From contig NZ_AP024653.1 in assembly GCF_019977335.1 (NCBI RefSeq), forward strand, positions 310,001 through 374,000: 64,000 nucleotides of DNA, read 5' to 3'. Source of the stretch: Arthrobacter sp. NicSoilB4. Its GTDB lineage: Bacteria; Actinomycetota; Actinomycetes; Actinomycetales; Micrococcaceae. Each line of letters starts with the position of its first letter. Position 1 is the stretch's first letter. The notes beneath the pieces were generated by a model. It saw only the letters and a list, made by a program, of their open reading frames with translations, did not search any database and had not been told where the DNA came from. This document shows positions 50,951 to 59,795 of the stretch, piece by piece. The translations under genes were made by a program, and so were the position numbers.

Positions 50951-53900
50951 TCACGTGAAGATGTCGGCCACGTACCTGCCGTGGGTGCGTTCCACTTCGT
51001 CCATCCAGGCCTCGGCCACCGCCTTGGAGGCGCCGGTCGCCTCCTGGTAGATCAGCGCGCACGTCTCGCGGACCTGCGGTGCCATGTGTTTGCCGTCGCC
51101 GCAGACGTAGACCGTGGCGCCCTGTCTGACCAGCTCGACGACGTCGGCCCGGTCCGCCCACAGCCGGTCCTGGACGTATTTCACGCCGTCCTCGGGTGCG
51201 GCGGAAAAGGCCGGCCGGAGGTCCAGGTTGGCTTGGTCTGCCCATGATGCAAGTTCCGCGCGGTAGAGGAAATCGGTGTCCGGCGCCCGGCAGCCGAAGA
51301 ACAGCAGGGCGGGGGCCGGCGTCGTGTCCTCGGCCTCGGCCCGCAGCGCCCGGTCCTGGACGAATCCGCGGAACGGTGCCAGCCCGGTTCCGGCGCAGAC
51401 CATGATGAGCGGGACGTCCAAGGACGACGGCGGGTGGAAGGCCGCGTTCGAGGCGCGGACCGTAACCGCGACCCTTGACCCGGGCCTGGCCAGGGCGAGG
51501 AAGGTGGACGAGGCGCCCTCGAAGACGCCGCGTCCCGACCATGCCGGAGCCTGGATGACGGAGAAGGTCAGCGTCGCGTGGTCGGGGCTCCAGAGCGGGG
51601 ACGAGGAAATGGAGTACCGCCGAGGGGTCAGCTGGGTCAGCAGCTGCAGGAACGAAGTGAACGACAGCTGGCTTGACGGGTACATTTCCAGCAGATCCAG
51701 GACAGAGACGCGTTTGTCGAGGATCTCGGCGGCATGGCGCTCGCGGTTCTCCGCCAGGGCCTCGAGTTCCCCGCGCTGTGCCGGATCCGTCGCGACATCA
51801 GCCAGGCCCTCCAGTTGCGTGCGTGTTGCGGGGACTGCGAGCTCGACGTAGCTGCTCAGCAGTTCGCCCACAGCCACGGGAGCGCCGGTGGGCAGGAACG
51901 TGTCCCCCTGCTCCATGCTCAACTGGACGTGCGAGTCGTAGTCGAGGTTGAAGTGGGCCAAGGCGCGCTGGACGAGGGTGCTGGGGTTCAGCGGCAGGAC
52001 GGCCAGATAGTCCCCGGTCCGGTAGCTCATCCCTTCGGGCAGGGCGATCTCGACGTGCCTCTTGGACCGGGCGCCGGGTTTGGCCAGATCGACCAGCTCC
52101 CGGTTCGCGACGACGGTACCGAGGGCCAGTCCGTTCTGGCGCAACAGCGGATCCCGGACGTTGCCGACGAATTGGAGTTCAAGCTGGGGCTGTGCGGCCG
52201 GTGTGCTGGTCTTCTGCCCGAGTGCGGCGTCCACGGCGGCCCAGAATCCCGCGTACCACTCTTCAAAATCGCCGAAAAAGTCCCCCCGGGCGTTGGCTTC
52301 GCCCCGGTAGTAGATCCGTGTGGCGCCGGCAGCCTCGAGCCGCGCGTCGATGGCCTTGGGCACCTCCTGGTAGGTCCGCGCCCAGTCCTTGTTGCCGTTG
52401 CCGAAGACCGTGTACCGCACTCCGGCGAGGTCGCCCGGCTGCAGGCGCCCGGTCCAGGCCACGAATTTTTGTGCGTTGTCCGGCGGCCGCCCCTCGTAGG
52501 AGGAAGCCACGATGGCGACGAGCCCGACCGTGGGCAGTCCGCCGGCTGCGTCGTCGAGCGGTCCGATGGTGGGGCTGTAGCCGCGCCGTCCGGCGTCGTT
52601 GGCGATGCGCTGGGCGAGGTCCTGGGACGTGCCTGCATTGGAACCGTAGAGCACCCGGACCGGGACGCCGTTGGGCTCTGCTGTTGCCGGCGCCTCCGCC
52701 TGCCGGGCACGTTCGACGGCGGCCTGGGGGCCGGCCGCGATCGTGACGTCCCGCCGTCGCACCTGGATGAAGAGCCCTTCGGGCTTCATGGTCAGGGTGT
52801 GGTGGATCCGCAGTTCATACCCCGGGTCCGCGGGCGTGATCTCAAAGCGCTGCAGGAGCTTGGCGAGGAAAAGCAGGGCCTCTTGCAGGGCAAATCCCCG
52901 GCCGATGCAGGAGCGCTGGCCGTTGCCGAAGGGCTTCCAGGCATTGGCAGGGATTTCCGCGGCCCGCTCCGGGGAGAACCTGTCCGGATCGAAGATCTCG
53001 GCGTCCTCGCCCCACGCCGCCTTGTCGCGGTGCAGCAGCGGGAGCAGGACCAGTATTGGCTGGCCCGCCGGGACCTCGTAGCGGCCGCCCAGCGTCGTGT
53101 CCACGAACGGGGCGACGTTGAACCCCGGGGCGGTGGGCCAGAGCCGGAGCGTCTCCTTGAGGATCTGGTCCAGGTAACCCAGCCGGGGCAGGTGCTCGAA
53201 CCGGGCGCTCTCGGCGCCGAGGACCTCGTCCACCTGGGCGCGCGCCTTGGCCAGAACACCGGGATGGCGCAGCAGCTCGTAGAGCGCAAAGGACAGCAGG
53301 CCGCTGGTGGTCTCATGCCCGGCCACCAGGAAGGTGACCATCTGATAGCGGATGTTGTCCTCGGACAGCCGCTCGCCGGTCACCGGGTCCGCCGCGTTGA
53401 GCATGGTGTCCAGGATGTCTTCGCTGCCTGCCGGGCTGGGATTGCGCCGGCGGTCGCTGATCATCTGGTCGGCGACCCCGAACATCAGGGCGTTGTCTTC
53501 TTCAAGCTGGTGGCGTCGGCGCAGCATGATCTTGTTCTGGACCGGGAGCCTTCGCGCCCGCTGCCCGGATTCGACGAGGGCCCGGACCATCGCCCCCACG
53601 AAGGGATGCAGCTCCTCCCGGTAGAGGCTGTTGAAACGGTAGCTGAAGGAGCACAGGGCGATGGTGTCCAGGGTCAGCCGGGTGGTGTTGTCCGGAACGT
53701 CTATCCGGGCGGCGGGGCCGAGCCTCTCCCATTTGAGGAGCAGCTGCTCGGCGATGTCGTCCATACCGCTGAACATCCGCTTCAGCGCCGCTGGCCCGAA
53801 AGCCGGCATCAGGATCCGGTGCGCTTTTTGCCAGTTGGGTTCCTGTGTTTCCGCGGTGAACAAGCCGTCGCCGATGAACTCGCGAACTTGGCGGAGGGAT

Positions 53901-54127
53901 ACGCCCAGCACTTTGCCGAAACGGGACTCATCGCACACTTCGTTGACGAGCTGCTGGGAGGAGATGGCGATGACGCTGCGGTTGAAGAACTGGATTCGCA
54001 CTATGGGGCCATACCGCTCGGCCACCTCGGCTACTCCCAGGAGCCCCTTGCTGGAATCGATGTCGGGCAGGTTGCCGACCACCGGCTTCGGGGGAGGCTG
54101 CGGTATTGGGACGCTGGGCGAAGTCAT
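50951..54127 (-). CDS. CYP102-type P450 monooxygenase-reductase fusion
   Basis: A self-sufficient enzyme of about 1058 residues: P450 domain (1-460), FMN flavodoxin domain (about 485-650), FAD/NADPH reductase domain (about 690-1055). P450 motifs: AGHETT (269-274), ETLRLW (325-330) and heme Cys407 (FGNGQRSCIGRGFA). FMN loop YGSNAGTSQDLA and FAD motif RRYSISSSP are seen; a NADPH-type aromatic C-terminus ends in YVADIFT. It resembles P450-BM3; BM3 Arg47 has a counterpart (Arg50) but Tyr51 is replaced by Ala54. The enzyme hydroxylates fatty acids. ATG 54127 is chosen over an upstream extension. Confidence 0.94.
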   Translation of the reverse strand: MTSPSVPIPQPPPKPVVGNLPDIDSSKGLLGVAEVAERYGPIVRIQFFNRSVIAISSQQLVNEVCDESRFGKVLGVSLRQVREFIGDGLFTAETQEPNWQKAHRILMPAFGPAALKRMFSGMDDIAEQLLLKWERLGPAARIDVPDNTTRLTLDTIALCSFSYRFNSLYREELHPFVGAMVRALVESGQRARRLPVQNKIMLRRRHQLEEDNALMFGVADQMISDRRRNPSPAGSEDILDTMLNAADPVTGERLSEDNIRYQMVTFLVAGHETTSGLLSFALYELLRHPGVLAKARAQVDEVLGAESARFEHLPRLGYLDQILKETLRLWPTAPGFNVAPFVDTTLGGRYEVPAGQPILVLLPLLHRDKAAWGEDAEIFDPDRFSPERAAEIPANAWKPFGNGQRSCIGRGFALQEALLFLAKLLQRFEITPADPGYELRIHHTLTMKPEGLFIQVRRRDVTIAAGPQAAVERARQAEAPATAEPNGVPVRVLYGSNAGTSQDLAQRIANDAGRRGYSPTIGPLDDAAGGLPTVGLVAIVASSYEGRPPDNAQKFVAWTGRLQPGDLAGVRYTVFGNGNKDWARTYQEVPKAIDARLEAAGATRIYYRGEANARGDFFGDFEEWYAGFWAAVDAALGQKTSTPAAQPQLELQFVGNVRDPLLRQNGLALGTVVANRELVDLAKPGARSKRHVEIALPEGMSYRTGDYLAVLPLNPSTLVQRALAHFNLDYDSHVQLSMEQGDTFLPTGAPVAVGELLSSYVELAVPATRTQLEGLADVATDPAQRGELEALAENRERHAAEILDKRVSVLDLLEMYPSSQLSFTSFLQLLTQLTPRRYSISSSPLWSPDHATLTFSVIQAPAWSGRGVFEGASSTFLALARPGSRVAVTVRASNAAFHPPSSLDVPLIMVCAGTGLAPFRGFVQDRALRAEAEDTTPAPALLFFGCRAPDTDFLYRAELASWADQANLDLRPAFSAAPEDGVKYVQDRLWADRADVVELVRQGATVYVCGDGKHMAPQVRETCALIYQEATGASKAVAEAWMDEVERTHGRYVADIFT

Positions 54128-54302
54128 TGCCCCTCCTAGGCGCTTGCCGCTCGACGCTCGGTACGCACGAATTGCTGCCTGGCCGGACGGCGCCGTCCGG
54201 CTTCGAACCACGATACTCCGGTCAGGTTCGGGGCAAAATAGGCTCCCGCAGCCCCCGCGTCGCCACGCTGGACCCGCCGCACCGGGCCGGCCGGTCAGGA
54301 CA

Positions 54303-54731
54303 TCAGGCCGCGCTGATGCCGAACAGCCCGATGATGAGGGCCATGACCGTCAGGGTCACGAACTCGTGCGCGCAGTTCAGCGCGGTCAACCCGGCAGGGC
54401 GGCCTTCGAAGGCGTCATGGGTGACGAACCGGGCCGCGGTGAAACCGGCCCAGAGGATCACGGCGGTAACCAGGGAGTTGACCAGGAAGTTTCCGCCGTA
54501 GAAGTGCTGGGAGATGGCGGCCGAGCCGGCCAGGACCAGTGCGCTGACGAAGCTGACCACCAGGGTGATCAGGATGGGTTTGACGGCGTCCTTGGTGTCA
54601 CCGCTGGGCGTGACTTTGGCGACGCGCATCCAGTAGTTCCCGAACACCTTCGGCGTGTACCAGACAGACCCGACCACCATGCTGGACAGCGTGGCCAGCA
54701 GTACCGCCCAGATATTGATCTCCGGAATCAT
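54303..54731 (-). CDS. DUF1761 membrane protein
   Basis: A 142-residue protein with four hydrophobic segments (about 6-25, 48-70, 84-105, 118-138). The WTP-type motif (VVGSVWYTPKVFGNYWMRV) at residues 20-38 is the DUF1761 signature. The function of the family is unknown. It lies between the P450 gene and the divergent MHS transporter, on the same strand as the P450 gene but 175 bases upstream of it. Confidence 0.85.
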   Translation of the reverse strand: MIPEINIWAVLLATLSSMVVGSVWYTPKVFGNYWMRVAKVTPSGDTKDAVKPILITLVVSFVSALVLAGSAAISQHFYGGNFLVNSLVTAVILWAGFTAARFVTHDAFEGRPAGLTALNCAHEFVTLTVMALIIGLFGISAA

Positions 54732-54804
54732 TGCGCTCCTCAGTTACTTTGTTGGCTTCTTGACGAAGTCTAGGTGACCGCCGGAACGGTCCCGCGCTCA
54801 TCGG

Positions 54805-54828
54805 AACTACCTCTTTTCGGAGGTAGTT
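54805..54828 (+). promoter_or_regulatory. Perfect hairpin upstream of the MHS transporter
   Basis: AACTACCTC and GAGGTAGTT pair perfectly around TTTTCG, 75 bases upstream of the transporter start and in the region shared with the DUF1761 gene. An operator or 5' transcript hairpin is possible. Confidence 0.4.
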
Positions 54829-54849
54829 GGATGTCCACGCTTTCGTTAC

Positions 54850-54865
54850 GGTGAGCTAAGTCACA
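54850..54865. promoter_or_regulatory. CRP/GlxR-type site upstream of the MHS transporter
   Basis: GGTGAGCTAAGTCACA matches TGTGANNTANNTCACA except the first base, including the central TA typical of GlxR sites. It lies 37 bases upstream of the transporter start. Confidence 0.6.
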
Positions 54866-54902
54866 CAGCCATGCATCGAGGCTGACATCAAAGGAGATTG
54901 CC

Positions 54903-56300
54903 ATGACCTCAGTTCCACCGACTTCGCCGGCCGGGGTGCAAGCGCCACCGAGCCGCAAAACCCTGCGCAAGGTAGCTTTTGCCAGTTTCGCCGGGACCAC
55001 CATCGAGTTCTACGACTTCTTCATCTACGGCACCGCCGCCGCCCTGGTCTTCCCGGTCGTCTTCTTCCCCGCGCTCGGCGCTGCGGCCGGCACCGTCGCC
55101 TCCTTCGGCACGTTCGCCGTTGCCTTCTTCGCGCGTCCCGTCGGGGCCATCATTTTCGGCCACTTCGGCGACCGGATCGGCCGGAAGAAGACCCTCATCA
55201 CAACACTGCTCATGATGGGCATCGCCACAGTGCTGATCGGGTTCATCCCCGATGCCAACACCATCGGCGTCGCCGCCCCGATTCTGCTGGTGGTGCTGCG
55301 TTTCGTGCAGGGCCTCGCGGTCGGCGGAGAATGGGCCGGAGCCACCCTGCTGGTCGCCGAATACGCGCCCAAGGGCAAGCGGGGGCTCTTCGGCTCCTTC
55401 CCGCAGATCGGCCCCTCCGTGGCCTTCGCCCTGGCCAGCGGCACGTTCCTGATCACTAACCTCACCCTCGGGGACAAGTCTGAGGCCTTCATCTCCATCG
55501 GCTGGCGCGTGCCGTTCATCCTCAGTGCCGTGCTGGTGCTCGTAGGCCTGTGGGTCCGTCTGAGCATTGAGGAAACCCCGGTGTTCAAGAACGCAGCCAA
55601 GACCACCGAAACCACCACCAAGCTGCCCGTCCTCGAGTCGATCAAGCGCCAGCCGCGCGAAATCCTGCTCGCCGGCGGTTCCCTGACCCTCCTGTTCGCT
55701 TTCTTCTACATGGGCACGGCCTACCTCACGAGCTACGCGACAAGCCCCACCGGCATGCAGCTGAGCCGGGTGGAAGTACTCAGCACCGGCATGGTCGCTT
55801 CGGTCTTCGTGGCCGCAGCCACGCTGGCTTCCGGGATGCTCTCGGATCGCTTCGGCCGGAAGAAGGTTATCGCCACCTCGTGCGTCCTCGCCGTGCCGTG
55901 GTCCCTGGCGCTCTTCCCGATCCTGAGCGCGAAGAGCGTCTTTGCCTTCGCCGTCGGCCTCACGGTCACCCTGGTGATCTTCGCCATCGCCTACGGTCCC
56001 GCCGGGGCGCTGCTGCCGGAACTGTTCGAGACGCGCTACCGCTACACCGGTGCCGGCATGGGCTACAACCTCGCCGGTGTGGTCGGCGGCGGCATCGTGC
56101 CGCTGGTGGCCGCCCAGCTGGCCGGAACGAACGGCGCCGCCGCCGTCGGGTTCCTGCTCGCAGGGATCGGCGTGTTCAGCGTGCTCTGCACCCTGGCGCT
56201 GCCCAACCGGGAAAAGCGGGGGCTGGAAGACGGCAAAGGCCAGCCGGCCGCGCGGGACGCCGACGGCGCAGGAGTCGTCGAGCCCGTCTCCGCGCCCTAG
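54903..56300 (+). CDS. MHS-family metabolite/proton symporter (MFS)
   Basis: A 465-residue transporter with 12 membrane segments. Family motifs: ASFAGTTIEFYDFFIYG at about 20-36, and DRIGRKKTLITTLLMMG, together typical of MHS (metabolite:H+ symporter) proteins such as ProP, KgtP and ShiA. The ATG follows AAAGGAG. Substrate is not readable; the neighbouring P450 and catabolic genes suggest an organic acid or osmolyte. The upstream CRP/GlxR-type site suggests carbon control. A hairpin ends it against the convergent LuxR gene. Confidence 0.92.
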   Translation: MTSVPPTSPAGVQAPPSRKTLRKVAFASFAGTTIEFYDFFIYGTAAALVFPVVFFPALGAAAGTVASFGTFAVAFFARPVGAIIFGHFGDRIGRKKTLITTLLMMGIATVLIGFIPDANTIGVAAPILLVVLRFVQGLAVGGEWAGATLLVAEYAPKGKRGLFGSFPQIGPSVAFALASGTFLITNLTLGDKSEAFISIGWRVPFILSAVLVLVGLWVRLSIEETPVFKNAAKTTETTTKLPVLESIKRQPREILLAGGSLTLLFAFFYMGTAYLTSYATSPTGMQLSRVEVLSTGMVASVFVAAATLASGMLSDRFGRKKVIATSCVLAVPWSLALFPILSAKSVFAFAVGLTVTLVIFAIAYGPAGALLPELFETRYRYTGAGMGYNLAGVVGGGIVPLVAAQLAGTNGAAAVGFLLAGIGVFSVLCTLALPNREKRGLEDGKGQPAARDADGAGVVEPVSAP

Positions 56301-56350
56301 CGGCTCGGGCCGGCCTGCGGATTCTGGCACTGGGGGATCCGTGGTCCGGG

Positions 56351-56385
56351 AGCGGGGGTTGCCGGTGGAACCGGCGACCCCCGCT
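56351..56385. terminator. Bidirectional terminator between convergent genes
   Basis: AGCGGGGGTTGCCGGT and ACCGGCGACCCCCGCT form 16-base arms with one G-T wobble around GGA. It directly abuts the LuxR stop codon and lies 50 bases past the MHS stop. Confidence 0.7.
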
Positions 56386-57240
56386 CTACGGAATGAGCCC
56401 CAGCCGGCGGGCGGCGGACACGGCCTCGAGCCGGTTGTGCGCGGACAGTTTGGCCATGGCGTTCTGCAGATAGCTCTTGACGGTCACCGCTTTCAGCCCG
56501 AGGCGTTCCGCGGTTTCCTGGTACGAACAGCCGAGGGCCACCTGTGCCAGCACGTCGAGCTCGCGCCGGGCCAGCCGGGCTGTCGGGTGGACCCCCTCGG
56601 CGGGCGGCGGCGCCAGATGGCTGCCGATGATGTCCAGCTGGCGGGCCAGGTGCGGATCCGAAACAGTGCCGGCCAGTGACCGCAGCTCGGCGTGGGCCTC
56701 CCGGATGTGTTCCAGCCAGCTCCGGTCGTGGGTCAGGGCAGGTTCGGCCCGTGCCGTGTCGATGATTGCGACCCTGCGGTCCACCTCGTCCCGGACCCGC
56801 AGTTCACCGGCGATCTCGGCGGCGGCCGCCATCGCCTCGCACACGGCGCTTTCCCCCAGCCGGGCGCTGTCCCGGCTCGCGATGTACAGCACGGCACGCG
56901 ACTTGCCCCGGACCACAACGGGGACGGCCGCCATCGACGTCAGCCGCTCCCGCCGGACGGCGAGGTCGTATTCATGGGTGATGCCCTCCGAGGCGACGTA
57001 GTCGTCCACCAGGAACGGCCGCCGCTGCGTGAAGACCCGGCCGCCTAGGCCGGCCCCGGGGACTACCACCACCTGATGCAGGCTGGACGTCGCGGTGCCG
57101 AGGAAATCCGTCAGTTGCAGCCGCTCGCCGCTGGCCAGCCCGGCGAAGAGCACAGCGGGCCGGAACCTGCCGGCGAGCAGGCGCAGGGAGGCGCGGAGCA
57201 GCTCCCGGTCATCGGGGCGGGAATAGGCGTTCGGCTGCAT
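56386..57240 (-). CDS. GAF-LuxR transcriptional regulator
   Basis: A 284-residue regulator. A GAF-like sensory domain (about 20-150; VVVVPGAGLGGRVFTQRRPF then VRGKSRAVLYIASRDSA) is followed by a linker helix and a LuxR-type HTH at about 220-284 (ARRELDVLAQVALGCSYQET then AVTVKSYLQNAMAKL). No receiver or kinase partner is adjacent. It lies convergent to the MHS transporter gene and upstream of the MarR gene on the same strand. Target genes are unknown. Confidence 0.85.
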   Translation of the reverse strand: MQPNAYSRPDDRELLRASLRLLAGRFRPAVLFAGLASGERLQLTDFLGTATSSLHQVVVVPGAGLGGRVFTQRRPFLVDDYVASEGITHEYDLAVRRERLTSMAAVPVVVRGKSRAVLYIASRDSARLGESAVCEAMAAAAEIAGELRVRDEVDRRVAIIDTARAEPALTHDRSWLEHIREAHAELRSLAGTVSDPHLARQLDIIGSHLAPPPAEGVHPTARLARRELDVLAQVALGCSYQETAERLGLKAVTVKSYLQNAMAKLSAHNRLEAVSAARRLGLIP

Positions 57241-57321
57241 GAGTCGTCTCCTGGTGCCGCGGAACCCGGCACTGCATTGTGACGGGCGGTCAATGGTGGT
57301 GCGGCTTTTCGGCCGGGTGGA

Positions 57322-57828
57322 TCACTCGCTGAAGTCCCCGGCGTTGCGGCGGAAGGTGCCCAGGATCCGGATCAGCTGGTCGACATCCTGCTCCGCGAAG
57401 CCGGACTGGGCGAACACCTCGGAGTTGAGTGCCGCCGTCGCATTTTTCGCCAGCGTCCGCCCCTCCTGGGTGAGCTCGATGAGAGTGGTGCGCCCGTCCG
57501 TGGGGTGCGGCGAGCGGATCACCAGCCCGGCCTGCTGCAGCCGGTCGACGGCGTTCGTCACCGAGGTGGGGTGGACCTGCAGCAGTGCGCTGGCCTTGTT
57601 CATGGGCAGTGCGCCGCTGCGGGCAAAGCTCAGCAGGGCGAGCAGTTCGTAGCGGGCGAACGTCAGCCCGAACGGCTTCAGGACGCCCTCGATCCGTGCC
57701 AGCAGGAGCTGCTGCGTGCGCATGATGGCGGTGATGGCTGCCATCGGCGCGGCGACGTCGGACCAGCCGTGGCGCTCCCAGTTCAGCCGGGCGTCGGCGA
57801 TCGGATCACGCGGCAGCGGCGTTGCCAC
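57322..57828 (-). CDS. MarR-family regulator
   Basis: A 168-residue regulator with the winged-helix of MarR at about 45-120 (LTFARYELLALLSFARSGAL then NKASALLQVHPTSVTNAVDRLQQ). The wing SPHPTDGRTTLIELTQEG is typical. It lies 37 bases downstream of the acyl-CoA synthetase gene on the same strand and may repress that gene and the divergent acyl-CoA dehydrogenase. A ligand such as an acyl- or aryl-CoA is a reasonable guess. Confidence 0.88.
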   Translation of the reverse strand: MATPLPRDPIADARLNWERHGWSDVAAPMAAITAIMRTQQLLLARIEGVLKPFGLTFARYELLALLSFARSGALPMNKASALLQVHPTSVTNAVDRLQQAGLVIRSPHPTDGRTTLIELTQEGRTLAKNATAALNSEVFAQSGFAEQDVDQLIRILGTFRRNAGDFSE

Positions 57829-57864
57829 GGCACCCCCAGCTTCTTGTGCTCAGTCTCATGGGGT

Positions 57865-59631
57865 TCAGCCTAGCTTTTCGGCAGGGGATTTCAGTCCGGG
57901 GAAGTCCGACTCGGAGTACTCCGTGCCGAGGCCCGCCGGGACCGTCCCCCCGCCGTGGCGCAGCTCCTCGCTGTGCCGCAGTTCCACGCGCCGGATCTTG
58001 CCCGAGATGGTTTTGGGCAGCTCGGCAAACTCCAGCCTGCGGATCCGCTTGAACGGTGCCAGATGGTCGCGGCAGTACCGCAGGATGTCCTCGGCCAGCT
58101 CCGGGCCGGCCTCGTGCCCGGCCGCCAGGACCACATACGCCTTGGGCACGGAGAGCTTGAGGGCGTCGGGCGAGGGGACGACGGCGGCCTCGGCCACCGC
58201 AGGGTGCTCGATCAGCACGCTTTCCAGCTCGAACGGGGACAGCCGGTAGTCGGAGGATTTGAAGACATCGTCGCCGCGGCCCACGTACGTGATGATGCCG
58301 CGCTCGTCCCGGCTCGCCATGTCGCCCGTGTGGTAGTAACCGTCGCGGAACGCCTCCGCCGTCTTCTCCGGATCGCCGTAGTACGCCTTCATCAGCCCGA
58401 CGGGCCGCGGGTCGAGGCGCAGGCAGAGTTCGCCGTCGTCGCCCTCCGCGCCGGTCGCCGGGTCCACGAGGACGACGTCGTAACCGGGAAGCGGTTTGCC
58501 CATGGCGCCGATCTTGATCGGCTGGCCGGGGGTATTGGCGATCTGGACGGTGGATTCGGTCTGCCCGAAGCCGTCGCGGATGGTCTGGCCCCAGGCACGC
58601 TGGACCTGGTCGATGACCTCGGCGTTGAGCGGCTCGCCGGCGGACACCACCTTGGTCGGCGGGTTCTTGAGCAGGGTCAGATCGGCCTGGATCAGCATCC
58701 GCCAGACCGTGGGAGGGGCGCAGAAGCTGGTGACGGATTCGCGGTCCATCTGCTCCATCAGCGCTTTGGCGTCAAACCGCTCGTAGTTGTAGATAAAGAC
58801 GCAGGCTTCGGCGATCCACGGTGTGAATACGTTGGACCAGGCGTGCTTGGCCCAGCCGGGCGAGGCCACGTTCAGGTGCACGTCGCCGGGCTCCATCCCG
58901 ATCCAGAACATGGTGGACAGGTGGCCCACGGGGTAGGAGGTGTGCGTGTGCTCCACCAGCTTGGCCTTGGAGGTGGTGCCCGAGGTGAAGTAGAGCAGCA
59001 GGGTCTCGTCTGCCAGGGTCGGGGCGTCAGGTGTGAAGTCCTCGTCTGCGCCGGCGGACTCTGAGTATTGCAAGGCGGCTTGCAGAGCGGCTTGCAGGGC
59101 GGCTTTGTCCGTCTCGGGGTTGCCCGCGCCGACTTCGATCAGCGTGTAGTCGCCCGGGACCTCGGCAAACTTGCCGATATTGGCGCTTCCGACGGCGGCC
59201 CAGTTCGCACCGCCCCGCTCCACCCGGTCCTTCAAATCGGCCGGCCCCATCAGGGTGGTGGTCGGGATCATCACGATGCCCAGCTTGATCCCGGCGAGCA
59301 TCAGTTCCCAGAGTTCCACCTGGTTGCCCAGCATGATGATCATCCGGTCGCCGCGCCGCACCCCCTGGCCGCGCAGCCAGTTGGCCACCTGGCCGGAGCG
59401 CCGGGACAGGTCCGCGAAGCTGCGCCGGGTGGCGGAGCCGTCCTGCTCGACGATGACGAGGGCCGGGTTGTCCGCTTTGGCCGGGTCCGCCGCGATCTGG
59501 TCGAACCAGTCCAGGGCGAAGTTGAAGTGCTCAAAGCGCGGCCACTGGAATTCGCTGCGCGCCGCGTCATAGTCCGTTCGGAGCTCAAGCATGCGGTCGC
59601 GTGCTGCGCGGAAATCCTCAGTGACTGTCAT
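57865..59631 (-). CDS. Acyl-CoA synthetase (AMP-forming)
   Basis: A 588-residue ANL-family ligase. The P-loop is YFTSGTTSKAKLVEHTH; GFGQTES (A5 motif), and the C-terminal catalytic Lys in PKTISGKIRR are all visible. It resembles acetyl/medium-chain or benzoate-like acyl-CoA synthetases; the substrate is not certain. The AALQ unit repeats three times (residues about 180-191), encoded by a 12-base tandem repeat. It is divergent from the acyl-CoA dehydrogenase gene, so the two probably supply and oxidise the same acyl-CoA. Confidence 0.92.
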   Translation of the reverse strand: MTVTEDFRAARDRMLELRTDYDAARSEFQWPRFEHFNFALDWFDQIAADPAKADNPALVIVEQDGSATRRSFADLSRRSGQVANWLRGQGVRRGDRMIIMLGNQVELWELMLAGIKLGIVMIPTTTLMGPADLKDRVERGGANWAAVGSANIGKFAEVPGDYTLIEVGAGNPETDKAALQAALQAALQYSESAGADEDFTPDAPTLADETLLLYFTSGTTSKAKLVEHTHTSYPVGHLSTMFWIGMEPGDVHLNVASPGWAKHAWSNVFTPWIAEACVFIYNYERFDAKALMEQMDRESVTSFCAPPTVWRMLIQADLTLLKNPPTKVVSAGEPLNAEVIDQVQRAWGQTIRDGFGQTESTVQIANTPGQPIKIGAMGKPLPGYDVVLVDPATGAEGDDGELCLRLDPRPVGLMKAYYGDPEKTAEAFRDGYYHTGDMASRDERGIITYVGRGDDVFKSSDYRLSPFELESVLIEHPAVAEAAVVPSPDALKLSVPKAYVVLAAGHEAGPELAEDILRYCRDHLAPFKRIRRLEFAELPKTISGKIRRVELRHSEELRHGGGTVPAGLGTEYSESDFPGLKSPAEKLG

Positions 59632-59705
59632 GGTGCACCTTTCGAAGTCTGGTGGCGCAGCCGGTTCAAGCCCGGCGCCGTTGCCCTGGAATCACCCGTT
59701 GCCTC

Positions 59706-59721
59706 AGTGATCCCCATCACT
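59706..59721. promoter_or_regulatory. CRP/GlxR-type site between acyl-CoA genes
   Basis: AGTGATCCCCATCACT is a palindrome with exact GTGA-N6-TCAC core, midway between the divergent synthetase and dehydrogenase genes. A TATACT (59728-59733) right next to it is a plausible -10 element for the dehydrogenase. Confidence 0.5.
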
Positions 59722-59795
59722 GTGCAATATACTAGGACATCCAAGGGTTTGGAAGAGCAGGCCGGGTTCATGACCGGATCACTACGAAGGGATGC

